Of a stretch of 64,000 nucleotides of DNA, positions 1 through 10,061 are shown one piece after another. The stretch is from positions 3,482,759-3,546,758 of the forward strand of contig LR746266.1 of assembly GCA_902729315.2 (NCBI GenBank). Direction: 5' to 3'. A model generated the notes under the pieces. That model did not search any database, had not been told where the DNA came from, and worked only from the letters and a program-made list of their open reading frames with translations. A program made the position numbers and the translations under genes. The first letter of the stretch is position 1, and each line of letters begins with the position of its first letter. The DNA is from Spirodela intermedia. Its lineage: Eukaryota; Streptophyta; Magnoliopsida; Alismatales; Araceae.

Positions 1-134
1 CACATTGTCAACTATTATCATTCTTCATGTCCTTTGAGTTGTATTTTCCCACAATATATGGACAAAAATGTAACTGCTGAATGCTTTCGGCATACAATCT
101 CACATTTTTTCCTGGAACTTTTTTACTGGAACAG

Positions 135-1828
135 ATTGTGACGTTAGAAGATGTTGTTGAGGAAATTGTTGGCGAAATCTTTGATGAAAATGATTCAAAG
201 GTAAGTTTGTCCAGGAGTTGTATCATTATATGGGTTCCTTTTATTGCTTAACAGTTAATTGTACTTCTCCCTCTAGCATTCTAAGATGGTCAGCAGTCTA
301 CTGCGAAGATTATCTTAGAAAGAGTCAGTGGGTTCTGATGTACTCTGAAGCTTAGTAGAAATTACTTGGGATCTTCATATTTGACGGGAAAACTATCTGG
401 AAAAACTATTTTTTTTGCGTTACAAGATAATTCCTTCCTCACATCGTGCATGCGTGTGTGTTAGGGTGAGAGGGGGGATGAAAACATGCGCTTTTGTTGC
501 AGTATTTTTTTATATTCCGGTGACCTTGGTTGCAGTGTTTCCCGGGGTGGCTGTGGTTAAAACTGTACAGCTTCATTCCCTTTCAGCTTAACTAATCTTA
601 TGCCTTGATATAACAGGAAGAGATCCAGAAGAAAACTGGTGATATTGTGATGCTAGATGACGGATCATTCCGTGTGGATGCAAACACATCTATTGATCAA
701 CTCTCGGATGAGCTGAACGTTAAAATACCTGAAGTGAGTTCTCTATTTAGAATTTCATTTCAGACTCCCAGTATAGCCTCTGTTTCCGTTGTTCTTACTG
801 TCCCTTGAGAGATTCTGGAACTTTTATGGCACTTCATTTATAGCATGGTTCGCTGACTTGTTTTTCTGCGACTTCCATCTCCAATATCGGATCAGTTACA
901 CTAGTTAAAGAGAAATAATTATTATACTAAGGTTTTCATCAAATGCGCCGGTGTCAGAACCGAAGTCGGTCTAAATAATTTCGTATTGCGACCAGGTTCT
1001 TAAAAATAGGACTAGCTTTTTCCAGCTCAAGGCCTTCATATGCCACCCACCCGCCTGACTTGACTTATCCTAAAGATCAAACGTGGGATTCTTCTCTCAT
1101 GCACCTGACATGTCTTATCTTTCGAATCGAGCTCCTGTGATGTCCTTTCTCGTCGATGGTTTCATTAGATCCCAGTAACTGAGGCGATGAAACTGAGATG
1201 GCGCTGTGTAAATAAATGCCTTGTGTGGGTTATCCAGGGTCATCAGTATGAGACTGTATCCGGTTTCATCTGCGAGACATATGGCTGCATCCCCAACACG
1301 GGTGATAAGATCCAGGTGGTTCTCGAGAGGACAGAGAGAGAAGAAAACGACGACTATGCCAAGAACGAATCCGATCAGCAAGATGAGAGAGAAAAGAGCC
1401 AGACCTTCGAACTCGAGGTATGTGCCATTTATGTGTTGCTTAGACGGATATATATATATGTTTTACATATTCTTCAATCTGGGAGAGAAAAATACGCCAT
1501 CAATTCATCTTCGCGCGGTTCTGCTCTGCAGATTCTTGAAGCGAATGCGAGGAAGGTGGGCATGGTGATGTTCAGACCGGTGGGGAATGAGAGTGTGGGG
1601 ACGGAGACCAAGGGGATGAACCGCATCCTATCGACCAAGGTCGTGAAGAGAAAGAAACGCGGCGGCGGCGATGCGGCGGAGGCTGTTGACTGTAGTGAGA
1701 TCCCTCCCGAGGAGCGATCCGAATATGAGTGCGACGAGGAAGCGACCTCGGAGGTGACATCGGAGGCCGACTCCAACTGCTATGTGATTGAACACGATAA
1801 AGACTACGAAAATACCAATCCACAGTAG
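135..1828 (+). CDS. DUF21/CBS/CorC_HlyC domain protein, C-terminal part (partial gene)
   Basis: The 3' end of a gene that begins before the window. I read four exons at 135-200, 617-733, 1238-1417 and 1532-1828 (TAG), all joined in phase 0 by GT-AG introns, giving 219 residues. The first exon carries LEDVVEEIVGEI, the usual end of the second CBS domain in CNNM/CorC-like proteins. The next two carry a transporter-associated CorC_HlyC domain, with DDGSFRVDA and ETVSGFICETYGCIP as recognisable blocks. The last exon ends in a Lys/Arg cluster followed by an acidic Ser/Glu-rich tail. The closest family I recognise is the plant plastid DUF21 proteins (Arabidopsis At1g55930/At3g13070), thought to be ion-transport related. 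The membrane DUF21 part lies outside the window, so plastid targeting cannot be judged here. Bases 1-134 are the upstream intron. Confidence 0.85.
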
Positions 1829-2000
1829 CTATCTATATAAACCCTCCAATTCCTCTTCTTTCTTCTCATTCCATCTTGAAAGCCACCACCAAAAGGTGGG
1901 GGAAAATGGAAAAGCAGCAGCAGGATCTTGGACGGGAAAAATCTATGGAGCTTCTGAGTTTCAGTCCCTAGCTTCTTCTTCCTCTTCTTTTTCCTTCTTC

Positions 2001-2318
2001 TTACAGGTGAAGAGAGGTGTCGACGGCGTCCATCTCGTCGGGCCCATTGGGGCAGCGGATGGCGCAGGCGGTGAGCTCGGCGTGCTTCCTGGCGGTCTCC
2101 GGCCGGAAGCTCCTAGGCGGCGGCGCGGGGCGGACGAACCACATGGCACGCTGCTGCTCGCAGCTGTGCGCCACCGTGCCCGGGTAGGCCCTCAAGAGCT
2201 CCCTCTCTTCCCTCATCTCCCGGACCCTCTGCAGCCGCCTGAACCTCTCCTGCAGGAGAGCTATGGACGAGTAGACGGCGGCGGAGTCGCCGCCGCCGCC
2301 GCCTTCTCCCCTCCCCAT
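2001..2318 (-). CDS. Short conserved plant protein of unknown function
   Basis: A GC-rich single-exon frame of 105 residues. The N-terminus is Gly-rich (MGRGEGGGGG), followed by a charged helical segment, YSSIALLQERFRRLQRVRE, and then EMREERELLR. The C-terminus ends in DTSLHL. I have the impression that small plant proteins share the ALLQERFRxLQ segment, but I know no function. The frame is open back to an ATG at 2411, but a TATA-like stretch (CATAAATACC on the minus strand, about 2397-2406) lies over those first codons. The ATG at 2318 is therefore the likelier start, with transcription beginning nearby. It is convergent with the DUF21 gene, whose stop is only 172 bases away. The GC-rich composition has produced several other open frames, which I discount. 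Confidence 0.6.
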   Translation of the reverse strand: MGRGEGGGGGDSAAVYSSIALLQERFRRLQRVREMREERELLRAYPGTVAHSCEQQRAMWFVRPAPPPRSFRPETARKHAELTACAIRCPNGPDEMDAVDTSLHL

Positions 2319-2396
2319 TACGTCGCAGTCTTTGGCCGCCGGCAGCTTTGGAGTCTCCACACACGACGTAGCCCACGCCCACGGTGCGGTGCCCGG

Positions 2397-2406
2397 GGTA
2401 TTTATG
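2397..2406 (-). promoter_or_regulatory. TATA-like element of the short conserved gene
   Basis: CATAAATACC on the minus strand lies about 80 bases upstream of the preferred ATG at 2318. It argues against the longer start at 2411, because the element would then be inside the coding sequence. A GA-rich run at about 2436-2456 lies just upstream of it. Confidence 0.4.
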
Positions 2407-2459
2407 GGCACTGCATGGAGATATAGATAGAGATCGAAAGAGAGAGAGAGAGAGAATCT

Positions 2460-5400
2460 TCAGGGGATGCGCAAAGGCCAGGGAGCAGGGTTGTTCAGAG
2501 GAGCTTTAAACAGAGGGAGGGATAAGATGTGGCGGACGGTAGCGTGCGGAGGGGCGCGCGGTGGGGAATCCTGCCGATGTGAATTGTGGGGCTTCTCGAG
2601 GGAATATCAAGAGTTCCCCCCTGTTCATTCCCCACACCGACTGCCCACTTTGTCACCTTTCCTTTGGACCCTCTTCACCTCCTCTGTCTCCCATGCCCTT
2701 CGCCCCCCCAGCGAGAGAAAGCGGGAGATAGAGATAGAGAGAGAGGGGGAATGAAATGAATGTTGTCCTCGAGGGATGGGAAGAGTCGCGGGCTTCCTTT
2801 TATCGTCTGCTACTCTCTCCACCTTGTCCCGGTGCTCTTGGGCGGAAGCGGCGTGTTGGGTAGGGAGCCAGCGATGTCACATTTTGCTTTTCTTTCCTCC
2901 GTCGCCACCTCGGTGTTTCTCTCGATTCCGTCCGCCGCCTTCCGACGAGCATTGCAGCCCTTGGACGAGCCCGGCACCAATAATTTGGCACTTTGCTGCC
3001 GTCATACTTGGAAAGCTTCTTTGGGCGTACACAGGAATGTCGCTTTCCGGTGTATATGGTAAATAAAGATCTATCGAAGCCCCCTCTGTCTTCCTTCCGT
3101 AGGGCTGTCAGTCTATACTTTGCCGGATAAAAATCAGGTCTTTTTGAGGTCAAACTCCTCCCTCCATCTGAGAGGCGGAGAGATCACGAGTCAGACGGTC
3201 AACAAAAAACTGAGGACCCAGTTTCAGCCCCCAACTGATGGGCATGGGGCTGGAGCCAGTTTTCAATTTTGGGCTTTTTATTAAGCCCAAGCCCATTAAA
3301 AACAGATGGGCCCGCCCAGTTGGACCCCTACTCAGCTGAATTGATTATCATACATTTTCCTATGAAAAATTCTTGACCCATCAAGCCCCCGTCACACCAC
3401 CAAATTCATAATTTCTGCAATCCCCGCAGCAAAAAAAAGTCAATGCCTTTCGAAGCTATCATGAAGTTGTCTCAAATTTGTATCGTCAGCAGCTCAACCT
3501 GATCGGTATGGGTGAGTGAGATAAAAGCTAAATGGCACATAGATATATCATGTCCAGGCGAGGCGGGGCTTGGGAGGAGTGATCTCCAGCGAGACCGTGT
3601 AGGTTTATCCGAGCAGGAGTTGACTCTACCAGTATTTCACAGTGAAGACTTGAGAAGGTCAACGTGCCCAAAAGGCCAGTAGCTCCCCGGATCCTCCCAC
3701 AGAGCGCCTCATTACCAGGAAGAAAAGAAAGGGGATGTTTGAGGGATGACAGAAGTTAACAAGTGTTTAGAAGACGATGCGATGGCATGAGGAGCCAGCG
3801 GTGGGGGATGGCGGCATGTAGGAGCCACGTTTAGTAGGATTACAATCCTCAAGAGGAATTGGTAACTCTCTTTCATTAGAAAGCTTGATCAAAGAAAGTC
3901 AAACACTTTTCGAACAAATTACTCTTCTTGATCTGTTTTTTTATTAAATTCCTTTGAGAGTGGAAGAGAAAATTCAGTCGGAAACCACCAAAACCCTTAA
4001 ACCAGCAACCTGTGTCCCACTGGTTATTCACAGACCAGACAGCTCAGCATCAGTATCTCAGTACACAGGTTAAGAACTACCATTACTACTATGCAGAAGC
4101 ATGAGTAATAACACAAGAATATCACCAAATAAACACAATTATATGCCCGGAAAGTGAAATTTAGAGAGCATTCATAACTAGTATTCATGAGTATCAATAT
4201 TTTTTGTCCCTAACTAGATGAGTTTTGCACGAAAAATAATTCCAATGGACACTACCGTATGATTTATAAACCATTTTGCTCATCCACAACATACCTGGCG
4301 GAACATGAAGATGCAGCTGACTGGTAGAAGATTACCCGGTGGTGATGACAACGTCTCTTTGCTTCTGTAGGAGATTGCTAGAAATAAATGGGGTGCCAGG
4401 AATGGGCGTAATTCAGCTACTGCCCTTCTCTCTGCTCTGGAAAGGCTAGTGAACGGGGTCGGTTTCTGTAAAGACTCTAGTTTTGAGTTAATTGACCAAA
4501 TTCACTGGTTCCACTGACCATCTTTCAAGGCACTACCGACTAAAGATGACGAAAGGCTAGTGAGTGACCATAGATGAAAGAAGAATTTGGTGAATATACA
4601 GGCTATTCCGGTAATGTTGTTATCAGGGCTTCCAAAGCAAGACCCACTGAAGTGTATTGGAGATGTCACCTTACGCTCCAACAAGCAGGCACATGGATGC
4701 CAACAGCACATGGAGAACCAGCTCTTTTCATAATAACGGCATCTCATCTCAGCCACCACAAACCCTTCCCTCCTTTTTGTGCAACTCAAGAGTTCAAAAT
4801 CAAGTGAGAAAGCAAATCCATGCACGGCATGTTCACATCTCTTGATTTGCAATAATAGCAGAGTTCTTCGAGCCCGAGCATATTGTTGGAACTGCAGCTC
4901 GAGTGTGAACATATCATCAGCTGTGAACTATGCAAAAGCAATATATCTATCAACAAATAGGCTGTTCCTTGCAAACCATAATCATTGAAGAGAACAATGC
5001 ATGGATAGACAGCGTCAAATCCTGTCTAAGAGAGAATCAATTACGGGACACATTAGAACGGATAAAGAAAGAAAACCTGCATATTCACTGCAAGCTTCCA
5101 TCCATGATCAAGGACCCAACCAACAAAAACTATATGATCACTGAAACAAGTCTATTTAAAGCAACAACGAAGCCAGGCTTTTATAGAAGAAACGTTTAAT
5201 TCTTCAGATGATCATCAACTAAATTTTTTTTTGACATATAATCACAAATTAATGTAAGAATACATTATATTCTCGTACAAAATTGGAGTCACAGCACTTC
5301 TTTTTAACTTTTTTATTTGGCCATGGAATGAGAAAAAACCTCAGCCAGCCAACAGGCAATATACATCCGTATGTGTACCAGCACATACTCGAGGTCTCCC

Positions 5401-6185
5401 AGATAGCTGACACTAAATTCTGGTGTCTCATCTATTCACTGACATCAGGTGAACACAAAAACACCAAAAAAAAAAAAAAGCAGTAGAATTTGTTTCTCGT
5501 TCATTCAAAATTAGTTGCCTTTCCACGTATCTGAGGTTGAACTTCGGCCGAGGTTCCTCATATCCATGCACAGAAATAATGACTCCATTACCGTTGATCT
5601 GTATCTTTTAAAAATTATGAGTTTCCTATCTTTGTCTCCATTACTTCTGTGTAAGAAAGCAAAGCTGACTCAGAAAGAATCTTGAAGCCATATCAGAAAA
5701 AATGACTATATGGCTTCCAATTTCTAAACAATGCCTCTGAACTGTTGAAATTCAAGTAGATGTACAAGAAAGTACATGTACACGACCTTCAGACTTTCCT
5801 CGTGAACAGCATTTTCAGTACATTTATCTCTGAATGGATTTTTGTGCTCCTGCAATAGACAAAGAAATGTAAAAAGGAAAAAGTAACATTAGTCATCCAT
5901 CCCAATTTGAAGATGTTCTTTCAGCAAAAGAAGAAAGAAAGAAAATAAAATAAATGTAATAGAAGCTCCAATGGAACCCTGACAACCGACAAATATCCAA
6001 TTACTTGGTTAGGAGGTGACTTACCAATTTTAAATGGGAAAGGAAACAGTCAAAGACGAGAATCAATTCCGCTCTCTGAGGTATAATTCAATCTTTCATT
6101 TGTTTCTCCCATCTGCTGACCAGTAAATGCCATCTCTTTTAGGCATTACTAGCGCCAACATCTTGCCAGTACATGGGCCTACAGC
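2460..6185. other. Intergenic stretch without a supported gene
   Basis: About 3.7 kb between the short conserved gene and the stop of the PPR gene. Short open frames occur on both strands (for example around 2800-3150, 4500-4910 and 4930-5200), but none shows a domain, splice structure or coding composition that I trust. Around 3230-3330 there are several GGGC/GCCC repeats. The last few hundred bases before 6186 are probably the 3' untranslated region of the minus-strand PPR gene, but no poly(A) signal stands out clearly. Confidence 0.5.
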
Positions 6186-9080
6186 TTACGTGACAGAGGA
6201 ATCACTCTCAATCACCTTTTTCTCTTTAGAAAGTTCTCTTGACAGGATATTGTATGTCTGGAAGTGGGGGGCGCAACCCTTTGATTCCATGAAATGAAGA
6301 AACTTCAGACACAGATCCACCTCTCCATCCTTCAGCAATCCATCGAGGAGAATTGTCCACACGATCTCATCAGGATTCCAGAGGTGCTGAAGCATTCTTT
6401 GAAACATAGTTTGTGCCCTTTCTACCCTCTCCACCTTGCAGAGAGCACATATCAGCGCCTTGTAACCTGAAAGACAGGGCTGATAGCCCTGTGCAGCCAT
6501 AGCGTCTACAATCTCTAAAGCATGATCAACTTCCAAATTCTTAGATACTTCAACGAGCAACGAATTATACGCCTCCTCATCTGGGTGCAGATCTTGGCTC
6601 GTCATTCTTTTTACCAAGAGATTTGCCTCGTACCATTTACCTTCACCACACAAACCGTTAACCAGGGTGTTGTAGACACATACATTGAGTTTACAACCAA
6701 TCTCTGATATTCTAAGCAAGAGCCTTGAAATAATATCAAAGTCTATGGCATCCTCATCTAAGGTGCGACTCGAAATGTCAATGGGAAAAGTTGCAACATT
6801 TTCTCCAACTAATTGTCGTTCCTTTAGCAATGCTTTCATCAGTACTCTGTAAGTCCGATAATTGGGCATGCAGCCAGTACTGGCCATACGCCCCAAAAGC
6901 GAAAAGGCACGACCTGTTTCATGTAATGCAACATAGCCATCAATAAGGGAAGTATATGTAACGTGGTCCGGAGTCAATCCCTTTTCCTCTATTTCACCAA
7001 GCACCATCTCTGCTTCCTCAGCTTTTCCTTCTTGGCAGAGCCCATAAATAAGAGCACTGTAAGTAAGGAGGTTGGGCATGCAACCTTGGCAGGCCATTTC
7101 ATGCATAATTCTATATGCTACATCTGTGGCACCATTCTTACAGAACCCATCTATCAGTGTTGTGTAAGTCACTACATTAGGTGTGAAGCCTTGATCCAAC
7201 ATCTCATTAAGAAAACTTTGAGCCTCTGACAATCGATTTTTCTTGCAAAAACCATTAATCAGCACATTATACATCTGAACAGTACGTAAACAGCCCTTTC
7301 CCCTCATCTCCTTAAATAAATCCACAGCAAAATCTACCCTTCCACCCTTACAGAACCCGTCAATTAGCGTGGTGTATGTGACTTCATTCGGGACCAAATT
7401 ATGATCAACCATTTCAGCAAATGTCTTGGAAGCTGCGTCAAGCTGGCCCACATTGCAAAACCCACGTATGAGTTCAGTATAAGTCCATTCATCAGGTTCG
7501 CAGGCATTTTGCTTCATCATGTCCAACAGCCGCATGGCATTTTCGGGATGTCCCATTTTACAGTATCCATCAATGATGGTATTGTAGGTTACACGATTGA
7601 GTGCAGGCCCAACCTTAAGCATCCTGTTGAAGAGGATCATTGCTTTCTGAATGCTACCAGATAAACAGAATCCCTTTATAATCTCATTATAAGATTGTGA
7701 ATTTGGAGCACAACCACACCTCTCCATCGAGTTGAAAAGCACCAGAGCAGATTGGATACCCCTCCTCGTACACAACCCATTGATCAGAGCATTATAAGTA
7801 GCCGGGTTGGGAATGAGGCCTTCCCCTAGCATATGGTGGAACAGGCCGATAGCTACTTCAAGCTGATCGAAAGTGCATAATCCACTGATAAGAGCAGTGT
7901 ACGTGTGAACATTGGGCTGGCACCCCCTCTTCCTCATGACAGCAACCAAGTCACGTGCCTCTAAAGTGCGACCCATACCACAAAGAGATGCAATTGTAGT
8001 AGTGTATGTGTACACCGTAGCTTCCACCCCTTTCGCTGCCATCTCCTTCATCAGATTCAGTGACTCGTCGACTCTCCCATCTTCACAAAGTCCATTGATC
8101 AGAATAGAGTATGTCACTGAGTTTGGCTTGCATCCCTCCCTGACCATCCGGTCGAAGACACCAAATGCTGAACAGAGATCGCGGTTCCTGCAGTGCCCGA
8201 GGATTAGTGATGTGTACGTGAATGTGTCAGGTCTCATATCTGACTGGAACATCCTGCTCAGCACTAACAAAGCCGCTCTAATCTTGCCATTCTTGCACAA
8301 CAAATTGATTATTGTGTTAAAAGTGAGGACTGATGGCGCCACCCCGCTATCCAACATCCGACTGAAAACTGACTGTGAAAGCTCGAGCATGTCGAACTTG
8401 GCCATCTGGATAAGTAGCGTATTATAGGTGAACAAGCTGAAACCGAACGACTTGACGCTAATCCCCTCCAAAAAAACGAAGGTCCGGGAAATTTCGTCCC
8501 GGCTCTTGCAAGACTTGATCATGAGTATCCTGATCCTATCCGCAGGGGCGAAAACCCCGCCCTCCACAAGACGGTTCAGGAGAGCGATGAAAATGTCCAT
8601 ATTCTGCTTGTCGGAATGCAGACGAGAGATCCAGTGGAAGAACTGGAGGGCCTGGTTGGCGTCCGACTGAGATCCCAGGATCTGGACGATATGATGCGAG
8701 CATAGACCTGGCGCGAGGGCATGGAGGTCGGGGCTGCTCCGCCAACCGGGCTGGGCAAGGACGCGGAGAACCCTGGAGACCAGACTGGAGGCTTCCGGCT
8801 CCCGGAGCGGTTTCTGGGAGACGGAAGATGAAGAGAGGTGGCGGAGCGGGAGAGAGGGAGGAGAAGGGCAGCTTGGAGCTCTGCGCAGCGGATCGGAGTA
8901 GCATACCACGAGGCGGGGAATCCGGGGAGGTCTCCTCATGTGTCGACCTTTGAGCGAGGAGGCCCGCGGGAGGAGGACGAGGCAGCGGAGAAGAACAAGC
9001 GATGGCCCGGCGGCGTAGCAATGGCGTCGGCGGCGGCGACGGCGGCGGTGGCCTCGAAGATCCGCCCTGGTCGCACTCAT
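6186..9080 (-). CDS. P-class pentatricopeptide repeat protein, At5g65560-like
   Basis: An intronless frame of 964 residues. After an Arg/Ser-rich N-terminus of about 100 residues, roughly twenty 35-residue PPR motifs run from about residue 180 to the end. They are typical P-type repeats with blocks such as VTYTTLIDGFCKxG and PNVHTYTALISGLC. No E or DYW extension is present, so this is an RNA-binding stability or translation factor type rather than an editing type. PPR proteins of this class bind single-stranded RNA in mitochondria or plastids, and the Arg-rich N-terminus fits an organelle transit peptide. The best match I recall is Arabidopsis At5g65560. Start choice is uncertain: the frame opens at 9080, but the internal Met of MRRPPRIPRL, about 47 codons later, would also give a good targeting peptide. 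The gene is divergent from HSP90, with about 980 bases between the starts. Confidence 0.9.
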   Translation of the reverse strand: MSATRADLRGHRRRRRRRRHCYAAGPSLVLLRCLVLLPRASSLKGRHMRRPPRIPRLVVCYSDPLRRAPSCPSPPSLPLRHLSSSSVSQKPLREPEASSLVSRVLRVLAQPGWRSSPDLHALAPGLCSHHIVQILGSQSDANQALQFFHWISRLHSDKQNMDIFIALLNRLVEGGVFAPADRIRILMIKSCKSRDEISRTFVFLEGISVKSFGFSLFTYNTLLIQMAKFDMLELSQSVFSRMLDSGVAPSVLTFNTIINLLCKNGKIRAALLVLSRMFQSDMRPDTFTYTSLILGHCRNRDLCSAFGVFDRMVREGCKPNSVTYSILINGLCEDGRVDESLNLMKEMAAKGVEATVYTYTTTIASLCGMGRTLEARDLVAVMRKRGCQPNVHTYTALISGLCTFDQLEVAIGLFHHMLGEGLIPNPATYNALINGLCTRRGIQSALVLFNSMERCGCAPNSQSYNEIIKGFCLSGSIQKAMILFNRMLKVGPALNRVTYNTIIDGYCKMGHPENAMRLLDMMKQNACEPDEWTYTELIRGFCNVGQLDAASKTFAEMVDHNLVPNEVTYTTLIDGFCKGGRVDFAVDLFKEMRGKGCLRTVQMYNVLINGFCKKNRLSEAQSFLNEMLDQGFTPNVVTYTTLIDGFCKNGATDVAYRIMHEMACQGCMPNLLTYSALIYGLCQEGKAEEAEMVLGEIEEKGLTPDHVTYTSLIDGYVALHETGRAFSLLGRMASTGCMPNYRTYRVLMKALLKERQLVGENVATFPIDISSRTLDEDAIDFDIISRLLLRISEIGCKLNVCVYNTLVNGLCGEGKWYEANLLVKRMTSQDLHPDEEAYNSLLVEVSKNLEVDHALEIVDAMAAQGYQPCLSGYKALICALCKVERVERAQTMFQRMLQHLWNPDEIVWTILLDGLLKDGEVDLCLKFLHFMESKGCAPHFQTYNILSRELSKEKKVIESDSSVT

Positions 9081-9912
9081 GGGAGCCCCACGGCTGTGGG
9101 CACGGGGGCGACGCCGCGGTGGAAGCCAGTGTTAGAGGGTAGATCCTGTGGCCGGGAATATGATGCCAGCCTCAGCCTTCCCGTTCGTGAAAATATTCTC
9201 ACTAAATTAAATAGTTTTTATTTTATTTATTCATTTAATTTCAATAAATAAAATCCCTGTCGTCACCGGCTCGTGGTCAGGGCCGTTAAAAAAAGCTCCA
9301 CTTGAAAGGAATCCGGTGTTCATAGGTTAGCCAGGGTACGGTGACCACACCCAGATTTAGATTAGCGGTCGACGTGACACGTGTTTGTGACTCGGATGGT
9401 TTTGCTAGTAATTCTTTAATTAAATAATAATTTACACTTTATTTAACAATGAGGGAAACATTAACGTCGATAACGAGGAAACTTACTGACGTGGCACGAA
9501 AATTAGGGGTGCGTATCGACGTGGATCATTGAGGAATATGTAATTATTTTCAGGGTTTTATTCCAAAAATAAAAAAGGATGAAACACTATATCTTTTATT
9601 TTATCCACAACAATAGATATAATAATATTTTATTAATATTCAAATATTGAATATGATTCACGGAGATAACCAAGTAATGGCTCGCAATTGTCTTGCCGGA
9701 GACTTTAAGATTATTTAGTCCAGAAAAACAATAAAAGTCACAAAATTGCACCAAATAAGGATGCACACCTTTTCATGTCTCAATAATAAAAAGCAGGTTA
9801 TTAAAAAAAAGTATATTATTAACTGTTCGATCTAATTTTTTTATATCCAATAGGGAAAAATAAGTATACCTTATTACCTTTATAGAAGGTAATAGCCATT
9901 TCAGCTGCGTCT

Positions 9913-9922
9913 GGAAGCTTCC
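9913..9922. promoter_or_regulatory. Candidate heat shock element
   Basis: The palindrome GGAAGCTTCC fits the two-unit heat shock element pattern nGAAnnTTCn. It lies about 140 bases upstream of the HSP90 start codon. A functional element normally needs three alternating units, and no clear third unit adjoins it. Confidence 0.35.
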
Positions 9923-9935
9923 GCGGCCACTTCTA

Positions 9936-9944
9936 AAACCCTAA
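9936..9944 (+). promoter_or_regulatory. Telobox (AAACCCTAA)
   Basis: An exact AAACCCTAA motif lies about 120 bases before the HSP90 ATG and close to the likely transcription start. Teloboxes are common in promoters and leaders of plant genes for translation and housekeeping functions. Confidence 0.45.
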
Positions 9945-10061
9945 GCCTCGATCCTGCACTGCAGTGTGGGGTGTGGGTTTCTAGCTCTGTGGGCTTCTTC
10001 ATCCTCGCGGGAGACGACTACGAAGAAAGAAGCGAGCCACCGAGAGGGAAAGGATAGGAAG

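Larger units (their letters stand above)
9081..10061. promoter_or_regulatory. Divergent promoter region between the PPR gene and HSP90
   Basis: About 980 bases, strongly AT-rich from 9200 to 9900, serving a minus-strand gene on the left and a plus-strand gene on the right. A CACGTG G-box core lies near 9378 (in GACACGTGTT). The HSP90 side holds a heat-shock-like half-site pair and a telobox, listed separately. No coding sequence was seen. Confidence 0.5.

Noticed and set aside
4502-5199. Several 60-136 codon frames in the spacer before the first PPR gene
   Set aside because: AT-rich composition, frames on both strands, and no recognisable protein features.
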